Shown here in pieces: positions 8,453 to 17,294 of a stretch of 64,000 nucleotides of DNA. A program made the translations under genes and the position numbers. This DNA comes from Sulfomarinibacter sp963741385 (GTDB lineage Bacteria > Acidobacteriota > Thermoanaerobaculia > Thermoanaerobaculales > Sulfomarinibacteraceae), in NCBI GenBank assembly GCA_963741385.1, contig CAVUHO010000006.1, positions 1-64,000 on the forward strand, given 5' to 3'. A model generated the notes under the pieces. It saw nothing but the letters and a program-made list of their open reading frames with translations. It was not told the origin of the DNA and did not search any database. Within the stretch, counting starts at the first letter, position 1; each line of letters opens with the position of its first letter.

Positions 8453-9559
8453 TCAGGAAAGCTCCCCGGCGATCCGGCGCAGTCCCTCCTCGAAGTAGTC
8501 CTGCTTTCCACCCAGCCAGATGCGTAGGTAACCCTCGAGGCCCAGGTGAATCCCAGGCACCACGAGTGTGCTCTGATTCCGGCGAATCCGTTCGGCCAGC
8601 TCGAGGCTCGGTGTCGATGACGGGTACTTCAAAAAAGCAATTGCGCCGGCCTGCGGGGAAATGTAGGAGAACCCCTCCCCCAACCCATCGACCCACTCAT
8701 CGAAGATCCGCCGATTCCTCTGGATCAACGCGCGGCCGCGCTCGTAGAGCCTCTCGCGGTTCTCCTTTTGGACCGCGATGCGCGCCACCGCATCGGAGAG
8801 CTTGTTCGGACAGATCGTCACCGAATCGTGCTGCGACCAGCACTCGCGGACCACGTCCTCCGGGCCGACGATCCAACCGATTCGAACTCCGGGAATGCCA
8901 TAGGCCTTTGACAAGCCGCTCGTGACGATGACTCGGTCGCTCATGCCCCAGAAGCTGGTGGTCCGCGGGCCGTCGATCTCCGCTCCCAGGTAGACCTCGT
9001 CGGCCAGCAGGTAGGCGCCCATTTCCTCGCAACGCTCCACGATCCGTTTCATGGCACCCGCGGACAGCACCGAACCCGTGGGGTTGTTGGGGTTGGAGAC
9101 GTAGACCATCCGGGTTCGGGGAGTGACGGCCCTCTCGAACTCCTCCCAGTCGGGCTCCCAGTTCTGCTCCTGCAGCAATCGGAAGGTGCTCACTTCGGCA
9201 CCGACGCTCCGAGGAACCCCCAAGAGCTGCATATAGTTCGGCACCTCCAACGCGAACCCGTCCCCTTCATTCAGCAGCGTCAGAGCCGTCAGGTAGTTGG
9301 CCTCCGAGGTCCCGTTGGTGACCTCGAAGTTCTCGATGGTCGTGCCAGGGTAGATCTTGGACAACGCTTCTCTCAGCTGCGGGGTGCCGTTGGACTGGCT
9401 GTACGTCAGTGGCGTGTCGAGAGCCCACTCCAGGTCAAAACCCATCTCGGACAGCTCGCGCAGCGAGACCGGGAGCACACCGCTTTCGCTCAGGTCGTAC
9501 TCGACCACGTTCTCCCAGGTCGACTGCATCCGTTCCATCTCGAAGACTTCGATTTTCAT
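8453..9559 (-). CDS. PLP-dependent class I/II aminotransferase
   Basis: The 368-residue fold-type I aminotransferase shows the substrate/PLP landmarks in order: NGTSEANYL (about 88), VSNPNNPTGSV (about 157), LLADEVYLGAE (about 185) and the Schiff-base Lys in TSGLSKAYGIPGVRIGW (about 224). The C-terminal domain ends with YLRIWLGGKQDYFEEGLRRI. The sequence is not a close match to aspartate or aromatic aminotransferases; it resembles the group around capreomycidine-synthase-like and uncharacterised enzymes, so the donor is unknown. I chose MKIEVFEM as the start because the nine residues before it follow a GTG without a Shine-Dalgarno. It probably forms a unit with the downstream SDR and possibly with the divergent cyclodeaminase-family gene. 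Confidence 0.82.
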   Translation of the reverse strand: MKIEVFEMERMQSTWENVVEYDLSESGVLPVSLRELSEMGFDLEWALDTPLTYSQSNGTPQLREALSKIYPGTTIENFEVTNGTSEANYLTALTLLNEGDGFALEVPNYMQLLGVPRSVGAEVSTFRLLQEQNWEPDWEEFERAVTPRTRMVYVSNPNNPTGSVLSAGAMKRIVERCEEMGAYLLADEVYLGAEIDGPRTTSFWGMSDRVIVTSGLSKAYGIPGVRIGWIVGPEDVVRECWSQHDSVTICPNKLSDAVARIAVQKENRERLYERGRALIQRNRRIFDEWVDGLGEGFSYISPQAGAIAFLKYPSSTPSLELAERIRRNQSTLVVPGIHLGLEGYLRIWLGGKQDYFEEGLRRIAGELS

Positions 9560-9623
9560 GGCGCTGTTTTCCTTTCTTGAGGCCACGCGTCACTCTATCG
9601 CATTGCGCCGAGGGTGGTGTTGC

Positions 9624-9697
9624 GGAGCCACTGATCACAACCTCACAACCCGGGTCGTCGTTCTCCGTCATCATGCCGGACTGTGATCAACGGCTCC
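9624..9697. repeat. 74-bp inverted-repeat element, copy A
   Basis: This stretch aligns without gaps to 23250-23323 at about three quarters of positions. Its ends GGAGCCACTGATCACAACC and GGACTGTGATCAACGGCTCC are inverted copies with a few mismatches. It overlaps the 3' end of the glycosyltransferase gene, whose last residues (GEGAVDHSPA) and stop codon are read from the repeat. Confidence 0.65.
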
Positions 9698-11605
9698 CTC
9701 GCCGTGGCCGGAGATGCAGAGGCCGGCTCGAAGGACGTCGGCCTTTTCGAGCACGGTTGACGGCATCGGAAAGGTGAACCCGCAATTCATAGCACGCGGG
9801 TCGTCGAGGGCCGCTTTTACGTCCGGCCGCGCGAGGAATGTCGGCGTACCCGTTACGACGCCGGTCTCTGAGTGGAGCCCTACCAGAAGTTCGCTCCTTC
9901 CGGAATCCGGATCGAAGGCCCACCCGACCGCCCAACGAAGGCCCGTTGGACTGGTCCAAGTCAGATCGACATTCCCCATCCCCGGAGAGTCCGAGGGAGC
10001 GGCTGCGATCACCGCGCCGATGGCCATCGCAATGCGGATGGACGCGATCTCCAGATTGCGCAAGGTCTGAGAGAAGAGCCCCGGTTTGCTGAGTGTGCTG
10101 AATCCGGAGGGTCGCCACGAGGGCGGCAGCAGAGGTTCGTCCTTCGCCGGTCTCATGGCTCTTCTCGCGATCTCCCGCGAAGAGCTGTCCTCCGCCGTCA
10201 ACCAAGCCAGCGCAGCGACTTGAAAGCGGAGATTTTCTACGACGTACTGATGGTCGGTCTGGAATGGCGTCAGAGCCTCACATCTCTCCAGGATCTCCTC
10301 GACACCGCCGAGAATCGCCGCACGATCGATGACGTCCCCGAAGCGCCGGAGCAAGGACGTGAGGGCGAGCCGCTTGGAGAGCTGTCGCCCGAAGCTCGGA
10401 GGACCACAAAAAGCCAGTACCACCTGGGCGGAGATCGACGCCGCGAGGCTTTCAACCATCGGATCTGCGTGAACCTCGGCCGCGGCCGCAGCCCTTTGGG
10501 CCCGGGAGGACGCTTCGGCGGACGCGCGGCCGTTGCCGGAAAACGCCTCAGCGAGAACCAGACGGTTGAGCGCACCACAGAAGTCGGGCTTGTATCGACT
10601 CGCACGGTGGGCCAGTTCAAGGTATTCGTCCAGATTCAGGTGGTCTGTGAACACGTCGAGATACCAGCAAATGTCGCGCGCCAACAGGGGGCGCAGAACT
10701 TCCCGTCGACGAGCCCGCCGGATGGTGCGCGCGATGCTACTCCGCAATCGGGACCGCGCAGGTTGTTCGGTCATGAGATCACCGACACTCATGACAGTAA
10801 TGTCACCAATGTGGGCGGCCAATCGGCTGAACGCGCTCGTCTGAGGGCCGAAAATGTGCCGAGCCCGCGACAGCACCAGAACGTCGGCGAGCGCCCGCTG
10901 GGCTTCGCTCAGACGCGCATATCCTGCTACGATTTCGCCCGGAACGCGAACGACATCAAACCGGCCCTTCAAGAACCGGACGTACCGTTCATTGTCCGAC
11001 GCAACGACAACCGGAGCGCCGTCAGGGCCGGAAAACGTCTCGATGGCGAGTTCCACAAAGGCCGTCGGGATGTACTTTTCGGCCGGAACGAACTGCCGCC
11101 AGTCTCCTTCTACGATGTCTCCCGCACGCACGTGAACTGCCGAGTATTCGCCGCGACCAATCGCGTTCGAACCAGAGTCCATGAGATCGCGTGCGGCCGC
11201 GCTCCAGGCGATCTCGCTCATACCCGCCCGGAATCTCGTTTCGGCGGCGGCCGCGGATTCATCGGCAAAGCGAATGACGTCGAAGCACTGCCACGCGTCG
11301 ATCATCGAATGTGGAGCCGCCGTACGACAGAACGCCCGCGCTTCCGGCAGGCTCAGGTGGGTCGGAGCGGGCAGGACCACGCGGTCGCCGCACGTGGATT
11401 CGGTAATTTCGAATTGGGCGAGGAACGCTTCGTCGAAGATCTCACGAGGCTCGTGGAGGCTTCTGAAGGAATTCCTCGGCCAGACGAATCGAAATTCGAG
11501 GTCGAGGGCGCGGGCGAGCGACCAGCCGTTCAGAACGGCTTGAAGCCGACCCCCCAACCCATCCCATCGCCTGGCGACGACGATCAGGTCAGCAGCCACA
11601 GACAT
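9671..11605 (-). CDS. HxRxGD-type glycosyltransferase (fucosyltransferase-like) with C-terminal GWAxDP domain
   Basis: The N-terminal third of this 644-residue protein looks like the NodZ/O-fucosyltransferase superfamily: DGLGGRLQAVLNGWSLARAL (residues 15-34) and the donor-site motif VHVRAGD (H158, R160, D163). The middle (about 290-500) is Arg/Ala-rich, helical and unassigned. The C-terminus (about 555-625: RWAVGWAFDPDSGR, then RPDVKAAL and GFTFPMP) matches a small beta-rich module that recurs at the ends of surface-carbohydrate enzymes. It lies 19 bases after a GDP-mannose 3,5-epimerase-like gene, so it may use the sugar nucleotide made there. The stop codon lies inside a dispersed repeat. 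Substrate unknown. Confidence 0.7.
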   Translation of the reverse strand: MSVAADLIVVARRWDGLGGRLQAVLNGWSLARALDLEFRFVWPRNSFRSLHEPREIFDEAFLAQFEITESTCGDRVVLPAPTHLSLPEARAFCRTAAPHSMIDAWQCFDVIRFADESAAAAETRFRAGMSEIAWSAAARDLMDSGSNAIGRGEYSAVHVRAGDIVEGDWRQFVPAEKYIPTAFVELAIETFSGPDGAPVVVASDNERYVRFLKGRFDVVRVPGEIVAGYARLSEAQRALADVLVLSRARHIFGPQTSAFSRLAAHIGDITVMSVGDLMTEQPARSRLRSSIARTIRRARRREVLRPLLARDICWYLDVFTDHLNLDEYLELAHRASRYKPDFCGALNRLVLAEAFSGNGRASAEASSRAQRAAAAAEVHADPMVESLAASISAQVVLAFCGPPSFGRQLSKRLALTSLLRRFGDVIDRAAILGGVEEILERCEALTPFQTDHQYVVENLRFQVAALAWLTAEDSSSREIARRAMRPAKDEPLLPPSWRPSGFSTLSKPGLFSQTLRNLEIASIRIAMAIGAVIAAAPSDSPGMGNVDLTWTSPTGLRWAVGWAFDPDSGRSELLVGLHSETGVVTGTPTFLARPDVKAALDDPRAMNCGFTFPMPSTVLEKADVLRAGLCISGHGEGAVDHSPA

Positions 11606-11624
11606 TGATCCTGACCCGCTCCTT

Positions 11625-12617
11625 TCACCGGAGTTCGACTGCGGCCGACTTCACCTGGTCCTCGACCCACCGATACGTCAGTTCCATCCCCTTGCGAAGG
11701 GGGTAGTTCGGTTTCCAGCCGAGGGTGCTCTCGATCAGCCGATTGTCGGAGTTTCTGCCGCGAACCCCGAGTGGGCCCTCGATGTGTCTGATCTCGATCC
11801 TCTTTCCGGCGATGTCCATGACCATTCGGGCGAGTTGGTTGATCGTCAGTTTTTCTTCGGATCCGATGTTCAGCGGTCCCGGAAACCCCGATCGCATGAA
11901 TCTCCGGAGGCCCTCGAGACATTCGTCGATGTAGAGAAAGGACCTCGTCTGCTCCCCGTCGCCCCACACTTCCATGGTGCCGCCGGATTCGGTCTCGGCC
12001 ACCTTTCGGCACAATGCCGCCGGCACCTTTTCGCGACCGTCCTTCCACGAGCCCTCCGGCCCGAAAATGTTGTGGAGGCGGGCGATGTGGATCTTCATGC
12101 CGTGGCTTTTCGAGTACGCAGCGTACAGTCTTTCGCTGAATAACTTTTCCCAACCGTACTCGCTGTCCGGTTCCGCAGGATAGACGGAGTCCTCCGAACA
12201 CACTGGGTTGTCCGGATCGAGCTGGTTTCGCTCGGGATACACGCAGGCGGAAGATGAGAACAGGATCCTTCCGACCCCTTTCTTGAAGCTCTCTTCCACC
12301 ACATTGAGATTGATCATCGCCGAGTTGTGGAGGATGGCGGCCTCGTTTTCGCTGACAAAGGCGTAGCCGGCACCGCCCATTTCCGCCGCCAGCTGATACA
12401 GCTCGTCCAGGCCTTCGTCGATCACAGCACTCGCGAGGCGGCAGTCCCGGAGGTCGCCGACGACAAACTCGTCGGCCTGCGACGGTGCAAACTCGCTCTC
12501 CTTGAGATCGACGCCGCGCACCCAGTAGCCCTCCGATTTCAGCCTCTTGACCAGATGGCCGCCGATGAACCCACCTGCGCCGCACACCAGCGCTCGCTTT
12601 CCATTCGAAGGCGTCAT
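11625..12617 (-). CDS. GDP-mannose 3,5-epimerase-like NAD-dependent epimerase
   Basis: The 330-residue extended SDR tracks plant GDP-mannose 3,5-epimerase along its whole length: GAGGFIGGHLVKRLKSEGYW, the NLAADMGG equivalent QLAAEMGGAGY, the catalytic Cys in SSSACVYPE, YGWEK with the catalytic Tyr and Lys, RLHNIFGPEGSWKDGREKVP (the WKGGREK substrate loop), MEVWGDGEQTRSFLYIDEC, and GVRGRNSDN near the end. The expected reaction converts GDP-D-mannose to GDP-L-galactose or GDP-L-gulose. A strong AAAGGAG lies eight bases before the ATG. Together with the next gene it forms a two-gene glycan-building operon. GDP-mannose specificity is inferred from the conserved substrate loop. Confidence 0.85.
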   Translation of the reverse strand: MTPSNGKRALVCGAGGFIGGHLVKRLKSEGYWVRGVDLKESEFAPSQADEFVVGDLRDCRLASAVIDEGLDELYQLAAEMGGAGYAFVSENEAAILHNSAMINLNVVEESFKKGVGRILFSSSACVYPERNQLDPDNPVCSEDSVYPAEPDSEYGWEKLFSERLYAAYSKSHGMKIHIARLHNIFGPEGSWKDGREKVPAALCRKVAETESGGTMEVWGDGEQTRSFLYIDECLEGLRRFMRSGFPGPLNIGSEEKLTINQLARMVMDIAGKRIEIRHIEGPLGVRGRNSDNRLIESTLGWKPNYPLRKGMELTYRWVEDQVKSAAVELR

Positions 12618-12832
12618 CCTCGTGCTCCTTTGCGACGCAACCGGGAACCCATGACTCCACCCCTGCGTTGCGGCGGGGTGCCATTCGGCATTGTTGCATT
12701 GTCATCTGCCGCGGCGGGAAGTGTCTCCTCGGGCGCAGCAACAGGGAACGCGGCCCCCGCCTCTTGCCGCGCAACTCACACGCGAGGCCGCCGACACGAC
12801 ACACACCCTCGATGATGACCGCGGGACGCGAT

Positions 12833-13915
12833 CTATCGAATGATCGAAGCCGTCACGTCGATGGGTGTGTCGGAGTGGTTGGAAATCTGAGGGTACGTGG
12901 GATACCACGAACCGCCGATGTTGTTGGTGATGACCGAGCGGTCGATGACGATGTTGCCCGTGTGGTCGTTGCTGACGAAGAAGATCGCGCTTCCATGCGC
13001 GTTGACTTCGTTGTTTTCGATGCGCGTGCCGCAGATGGAGAGCGTCATCGTGTTGCCGTCGTTGTAGATCGCGCCGCCGCTTCCGCCGCCCGGGGTTCCC
13101 GGCTGGGCGGGATTGCCGCCGTTGCCGATCGCGCGATTGCCGGAAAAGATGCTGTTGAGGATCGTCCATGACACGCCGATGCTGCTGATCCCTCCCCCGT
13201 TCGAACAGGTATTGCCGGATCCCTGACCTCCACCGAACGGCGAGTTGACGACGTAGACGGGAAGCCCGTTGTACTGACTGAAGACACGAACGGCCGCCCC
13301 GCCCAGGTCGGGGCCGACGTCTTCGCAGACGTTGTTGAAGAACCTGCAGTTGACGATCTTGAACCTCCCGCCGCGCACCCAGATCGCACCGCCCCCGTCG
13401 TATACAGTCTCGTCCTCGGAGTTCGCGTTGATGAACGTCAGGTTCTGCAGAGTGAGCCGCGGGTGGTCCTGGTTCTCGCAGTGCGGCGTGGTCCACACGA
13501 GGTCCGGGTCGCAGGTGTTCATGTACAGGATGCGACGGCTGCCGCCGCCGCTGAGGGTGATCAATCCCCCGCCGTCGATGACGATCTCGGGCCCCGTGTC
13601 GTTGAAGATCCTGGCCGTCTCCTCGAGCGTGATGGTGACCGGGTCCGGGCCGCAATCGAACGTGATCGCTCCACCCAGGGCCACGGCGCTGACAAACGCT
13701 TGGGACGTACAGCTCACCGGCGTTCCACTGCCGACGACCGTGCGAGGATTCGAAACATCCTCCAGCCCAGCGCCGGAAGGAACCGCACACGGAGCCACCA
13801 GGTTCGACCAGTCGAGTCGATTCCCCGCCTCGAAGCCGTCGTTGAAGATCTCCTGCGCGGAAGCGCTTCCGGTGACCGCCAACAGGAGAGCCGTGACCGC
13901 GATCGATTTGGACAA
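12833..13915 (-). CDS. Secreted right-handed beta-helix protein with N-terminal DGFE tag
   Basis: A Sec signal peptide (to about residue 20, ASAQ) is followed at once by EIFNDGFEAGNRLDWS, the short tag also found in three other exported proteins here. Residues about 95-355 are Asn/Gly-rich with repeated strands of the type LQNLTFINA, KIVNCRFFNNV, TILNSIFSGNRAIGNGG and ICGTRIENNEVNAHG, the ladder expected of a parallel beta-helix of the pectate-lyase/polymorphic outer-membrane type. No catalytic motif is clear. The start is TTG, five bases after GGAGG. It is transcribed away from the S9 peptidase with a 249-base shared upstream region. Confidence 0.75.
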   Translation of the reverse strand: MSKSIAVTALLLAVTGSASAQEIFNDGFEAGNRLDWSNLVAPCAVPSGAGLEDVSNPRTVVGSGTPVSCTSQAFVSAVALGGAITFDCGPDPVTITLEETARIFNDTGPEIVIDGGGLITLSGGGSRRILYMNTCDPDLVWTTPHCENQDHPRLTLQNLTFINANSEDETVYDGGGAIWVRGGRFKIVNCRFFNNVCEDVGPDLGGAAVRVFSQYNGLPVYVVNSPFGGGQGSGNTCSNGGGISSIGVSWTILNSIFSGNRAIGNGGNPAQPGTPGGGSGGAIYNDGNTMTLSICGTRIENNEVNAHGSAIFFVSNDHTGNIVIDRSVITNNIGGSWYPTYPQISNHSDTPIDVTASIIR

Positions 13916-14164
13916 CGTTGCCTCCAGAAGAGATGGGCGTCAAGTATCACTTTATCGCACTGTTTCTCGGGTGCCTTTGAGCCTCTTGCAAAATCCCACC
14001 TGTGAATGAAAATGAGGACGGCAACACACGCAAGGGTAGGGATGAACCCCGCCCGAATGATTGCAATTCTTGCGAGAAGCCCGCGTGGCGTTCTCGCGAG
14101 CTCGCCCTGTGGTAGCTTGGCGCTGTCGCTCACCGCAACAACGGTCGAGCGCCGGGAGTGACCC

Positions 14165-16234
14165 ATGAACGATTTCTCCGGCTGGTTCCGCCAGCTCCGC
14201 ACTCAGCGTCTCGTCACTGCGATTGCGACCATCGCGCTCATTTCCCCGGTGGCTGTCGGCGCCATCGAGACTCCGGGGCCGTTTACTCCTGCAGACCTCC
14301 TGGCGGTGCGCCAGGTGAGCGACCCGCGGGTCTCGCCGGACGGGGCGTGGGTGGCCTTCGTCGTGGGTACAAACGACCTCGAGGAGGACCAAGCCACCAG
14401 CGATCTCTGGATGGTCAGCTGGGACGGCGCCCGCACGTTGCAGCTCACCTACACCGCGAAGGAGAGTGAAAGCCACCTTCGCTGGAGCCCGGACAACCGC
14501 TTTCTCGGCTTCCTCGCAGCGCGGAACGGAGAGAACGTCAAGAGCCAGGTGTGGCTGCTCGATCGCGCCGGCGGCGAGGCGCGGCAGCTGACGACGCTCC
14601 CCGGAGGAGTTTCCGACTTCGCCTGGAGCCCGGATGGCAAGCGCCTGGCGCTGATCGCCAGCGACCCCGATCCCGACGAGCCGGGGCCCGACGCCAGCGA
14701 GAAGGAAAAGAAGAAGACCCCGGCGCCGATCGTCATTGACCGCTACAAGTTCAAAGAGGACGTGACCGGGTACCTCCGGCACCTCCGTGACCACCTCTAC
14801 CTGTTCGACCTCGAGACCGCGACGGCGGAGCTCCTGACTCCTGGCGACTACGACGAGTTCTCCCCCGTCTGGTCCCCCGACGGCAGCCGCATCGCCTTCG
14901 TCAGCAAGCGGGACGGCGACCCGGACCGCAACGAGAACTCCGATATTTTCGTGATCGCGGCCCGACCCGGCGCCATCCCCGAACAGCTCACCCACTTCGA
15001 GAGCGCCGACGCGGCCCCCCACTGGGGCGCCCCGGCCTGGAGCCCCGACGGCAGCACGATCGCCTACCTGCAGGGGGGCCCCCTCAAGTACCGCGACTAC
15101 GACCCGCCGACCCTGGCGATAATCCGGGCGGGCGGCGGCGAGCCCAGGCTCCTCGCCACCGGGCTCGACCGTTCCGCCACCGATGTGACCTGGAACTCCG
15201 ATGGCCGCTGGCTTCTTTTCCTGCTGGAGGATGACCGCAGCCAGCAGCTCGCTCGCGTTCCATCGGCCGACGGCGCGGTCGAGCGGCTGACCGAACCCGG
15301 GGCCGTCGTCTGGGCCTACTCGGCGGCCGCCGGGCGAACCGCCCTATTGCTGACCCGGCCCGACCTGCCTGCAGAGGTGTTTGCAATGGAGGACAGCGGC
15401 GCGCTCCGCCAACTCACCCACCAGAACCGCGATCTGCTGCAGCGGGTGCAGCTCGGCGCGGTCGAGGGAGTTTCGGCGACCGCGGCGGACGGGAACGAGG
15501 TCCACGGCCTGCTGGTCAAGCCGCCCGGCTTCGTGGCCGGCAAGCGCTTCCCGCTCATCGTCTTTGTCCACGGCGGCCCGGTGGACCAGGACGGCTTCGA
15601 GTTCGACGCCATGGCTCAGGCGCTCGCCGGCGCCGGCTATCTGGTGGTGCAGCCCAACTACCGCGGCAGCTCGGGGCGCGGACGCGAGTACTCGCGCGCG
15701 CTGTGGGGGCGCTGGGGCGCCTTCGAGCCCACCGACGTCCAGGCGGTGGTCGACCGGCTGATCGCGGACGGGCTGGCCGATCCCAAGCGGCTCGGCATCG
15801 CCGGCTGGAGCTACGGCGGCATGACCACCAATTACACCATCGCGACCACCGACCGCTTCGCCGCCGCGGTCTCCGGGGCGGGGATCTCGAACCAGATCAC
15901 CGGCTACGGCACCGACCTCTACGTGCGCCAGTACGAGCTCGAGTTCGGCAAGCCGTGGGAAGGGCTGGACGGCTACCTCGGCGCCTCGTATCCGTTCTTC
16001 CACGCCGACCGCATCCACACCCCGACCCTCTTTCTCTGCGGCGAGAAGGACTTCAACGTGCCGCTGGTCAACTCCGAGCAGATGTACCAGGCGCTGCGCA
16101 GCCTCGGCGTCGAGACCGAGTTGGTGATCTACCCCGGCCAGTTCCACGGCCTCACCACTCCGAGCTACCGGAAGGACCGGGTCGAACGGTACATCGCCTG
16201 GTTCGACCGCTTTCTCAAGGCAACGCCCGAGTAG
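14165..16234 (+). CDS. Exported S9-family (prolyl oligopeptidase-type) serine peptidase
   Basis: The 689-residue protein has an N-terminal signal peptide (about 1-33), a beta-propeller built from PD40/WD40-like blades (VSPDGAWVAF, WSPDNRFLGF, WSPDGKRLAL, WSPDGSRIAF, WSPDGSTIAY, WNSDGRWLLF) and a C-terminal alpha/beta hydrolase. The catalytic triad is visible: Ser in GWSYGG (S549), Asp in CGEKDFNVP and His in PGQFHGL. Members remove dipeptides or cut short peptides in the periplasm. The ATG follows GGGAG at seven bases. It stands as a single gene between divergent and convergent exported proteins; peptide nutrition is a reasonable inference. Confidence 0.88.
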   Translation: MNDFSGWFRQLRTQRLVTAIATIALISPVAVGAIETPGPFTPADLLAVRQVSDPRVSPDGAWVAFVVGTNDLEEDQATSDLWMVSWDGARTLQLTYTAKESESHLRWSPDNRFLGFLAARNGENVKSQVWLLDRAGGEARQLTTLPGGVSDFAWSPDGKRLALIASDPDPDEPGPDASEKEKKKTPAPIVIDRYKFKEDVTGYLRHLRDHLYLFDLETATAELLTPGDYDEFSPVWSPDGSRIAFVSKRDGDPDRNENSDIFVIAARPGAIPEQLTHFESADAAPHWGAPAWSPDGSTIAYLQGGPLKYRDYDPPTLAIIRAGGGEPRLLATGLDRSATDVTWNSDGRWLLFLLEDDRSQQLARVPSADGAVERLTEPGAVVWAYSAAAGRTALLLTRPDLPAEVFAMEDSGALRQLTHQNRDLLQRVQLGAVEGVSATAADGNEVHGLLVKPPGFVAGKRFPLIVFVHGGPVDQDGFEFDAMAQALAGAGYLVVQPNYRGSSGRGREYSRALWGRWGAFEPTDVQAVVDRLIADGLADPKRLGIAGWSYGGMTTNYTIATTDRFAAAVSGAGISNQITGYGTDLYVRQYELEFGKPWEGLDGYLGASYPFFHADRIHTPTLFLCGEKDFNVPLVNSEQMYQALRSLGVETELVIYPGQFHGLTTPSYRKDRVERYIAWFDRFLKATPE

Positions 16235-16265
16235 ATTCGGCGGACTCCCAACGCTCCGCGCGGCT

Positions 16266-17213
16266 TTACCACGAGGTGGTGTCGCCGGACTCGAAGTCGT
16301 CCCAGAAGAGAGCCTGGCAGTTCTGCCAGGAACCCATGTCCGAGTGCTTGATGTCGAGAAATCCCGAAAGGGTCTTGTCGTTCGTGGAGACCTCGTTCAG
16401 ACAGAGCCGGAGGCCGATACCATCCAACAGCGCGGTGAGGTTGATCAGCTCGGGAGGGACGTCGCCGGTCAACCGGTTGTGGTCGAGGAGCAGATAGCGC
16501 AACCCGGTCAGATATCCCAACTCCAAGGGGATGCTCCCGGTGAGGTTGTTGTTGTGCAGCCAAAGGGTGTCCAGAGTCGTGAGATCGCCCAACTCCGCGG
16601 GGATGCTCCCGCTCAGTCGGTTGTGAGCCAACAGCAGGGACTGCACGCTGGTGAGGCCATCCAGTTCCGGAGGAATGCCGCCGCTCAACCGATTTTCCTG
16701 GAGCCACAAAAACTGCACGCTGACGAGATTCCCGAGCTCAGGGGGAATGCCGCCACTGAGCTGGTTTCTATGCAGATCAATGCTCGTCAAATTGAGCAGG
16801 CTCCCCAGCTCGGGAGGAATCCCCCCGGTGAACTGGTTCCCCCAGAGACTGAGTATGGTCAGTTCGCCGAGGTCGCCGAGCTCAGGCGGGAGGCTTCCAC
16901 CCAACTGGTTGGAATCGAGAATCAGCCTGGTGAGCTCGCTGAGGTCGCCCAGTTCCGGTGGCAGGGTTCCGGTCAACTGGTTCGCGGGGAGAACGAGGCG
17001 GTCCACCCGGCCCGCAGCGCAGACGACTCCGAACCAAGAGCACTCGGTGCCCGAAGAACCGAGCCACCCCGTCGAGTTGCTCCAACCCGGCCCGTTTGTG
17101 CTGTTGTAGAACTCGACGAGGGCCGCGGCTTCAAGAGCCGGAACCTGAGCGGAGTCGATGTCGCGAGAAGCGACACTGCTGCCACCAGAAACATCAGCCT
17201 GAACAGTTTTCAT
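16266..17213 (-). CDS. Plant-type leucine-rich repeat protein with DGFE-like C-terminal tag; signal peptide lost by frameshift
   Basis: About nine 24-residue LRRs of the plant-extracellular type (NQLTGTLPPELGDLSELTRL, NQLGGSLPPELGDLGEL, NRLSGGIPPEL...) follow an N-terminal cap (LVEFYNSTNGPGWSNSTGWL with CSWFGVVC). The protein ends in FWDDFESGDTTSW, the shared exported-protein tag. No signal peptide is present in the coding frame, which reads MKTVQADVSGGSSVASRDID. In the +1 frame the same bases encode a clean signal peptide, KLFRLMFLVAAVSLLATSTP, directly after ATG if one A is removed from the AAAA run near 17209, and adding one base near 17155 returns to the LRR frame. I read this as two compensating indels or assembly errors. 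GAGGAGG precedes the start. Confidence 0.75.
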   Translation of the reverse strand: MKTVQADVSGGSSVASRDIDSAQVPALEAAALVEFYNSTNGPGWSNSTGWLGSSGTECSWFGVVCAAGRVDRLVLPANQLTGTLPPELGDLSELTRLILDSNQLGGSLPPELGDLGELTILSLWGNQFTGGIPPELGSLLNLTSIDLHRNQLSGGIPPELGNLVSVQFLWLQENRLSGGIPPELDGLTSVQSLLLAHNRLSGSIPAELGDLTTLDTLWLHNNNLTGSIPLELGYLTGLRYLLLDHNRLTGDVPPELINLTALLDGIGLRLCLNEVSTNDKTLSGFLDIKHSDMGSWQNCQALFWDDFESGDTTSW

Positions 17214-17294
17214 CATCCCTCCTCGTTCATGGGCCGCGCCGCACTCGCGGGGTGTCAAGTTGCCGGGTCGTCTCTTCCTGACGGGACGGCACCC

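Noticed and set aside
9872..11608. Long forward frame opposite the glycosyltransferase gene
   Set aside because: No recognisable motif; the reverse strand has the HxRxGD motif, operon spacing and a normal start.
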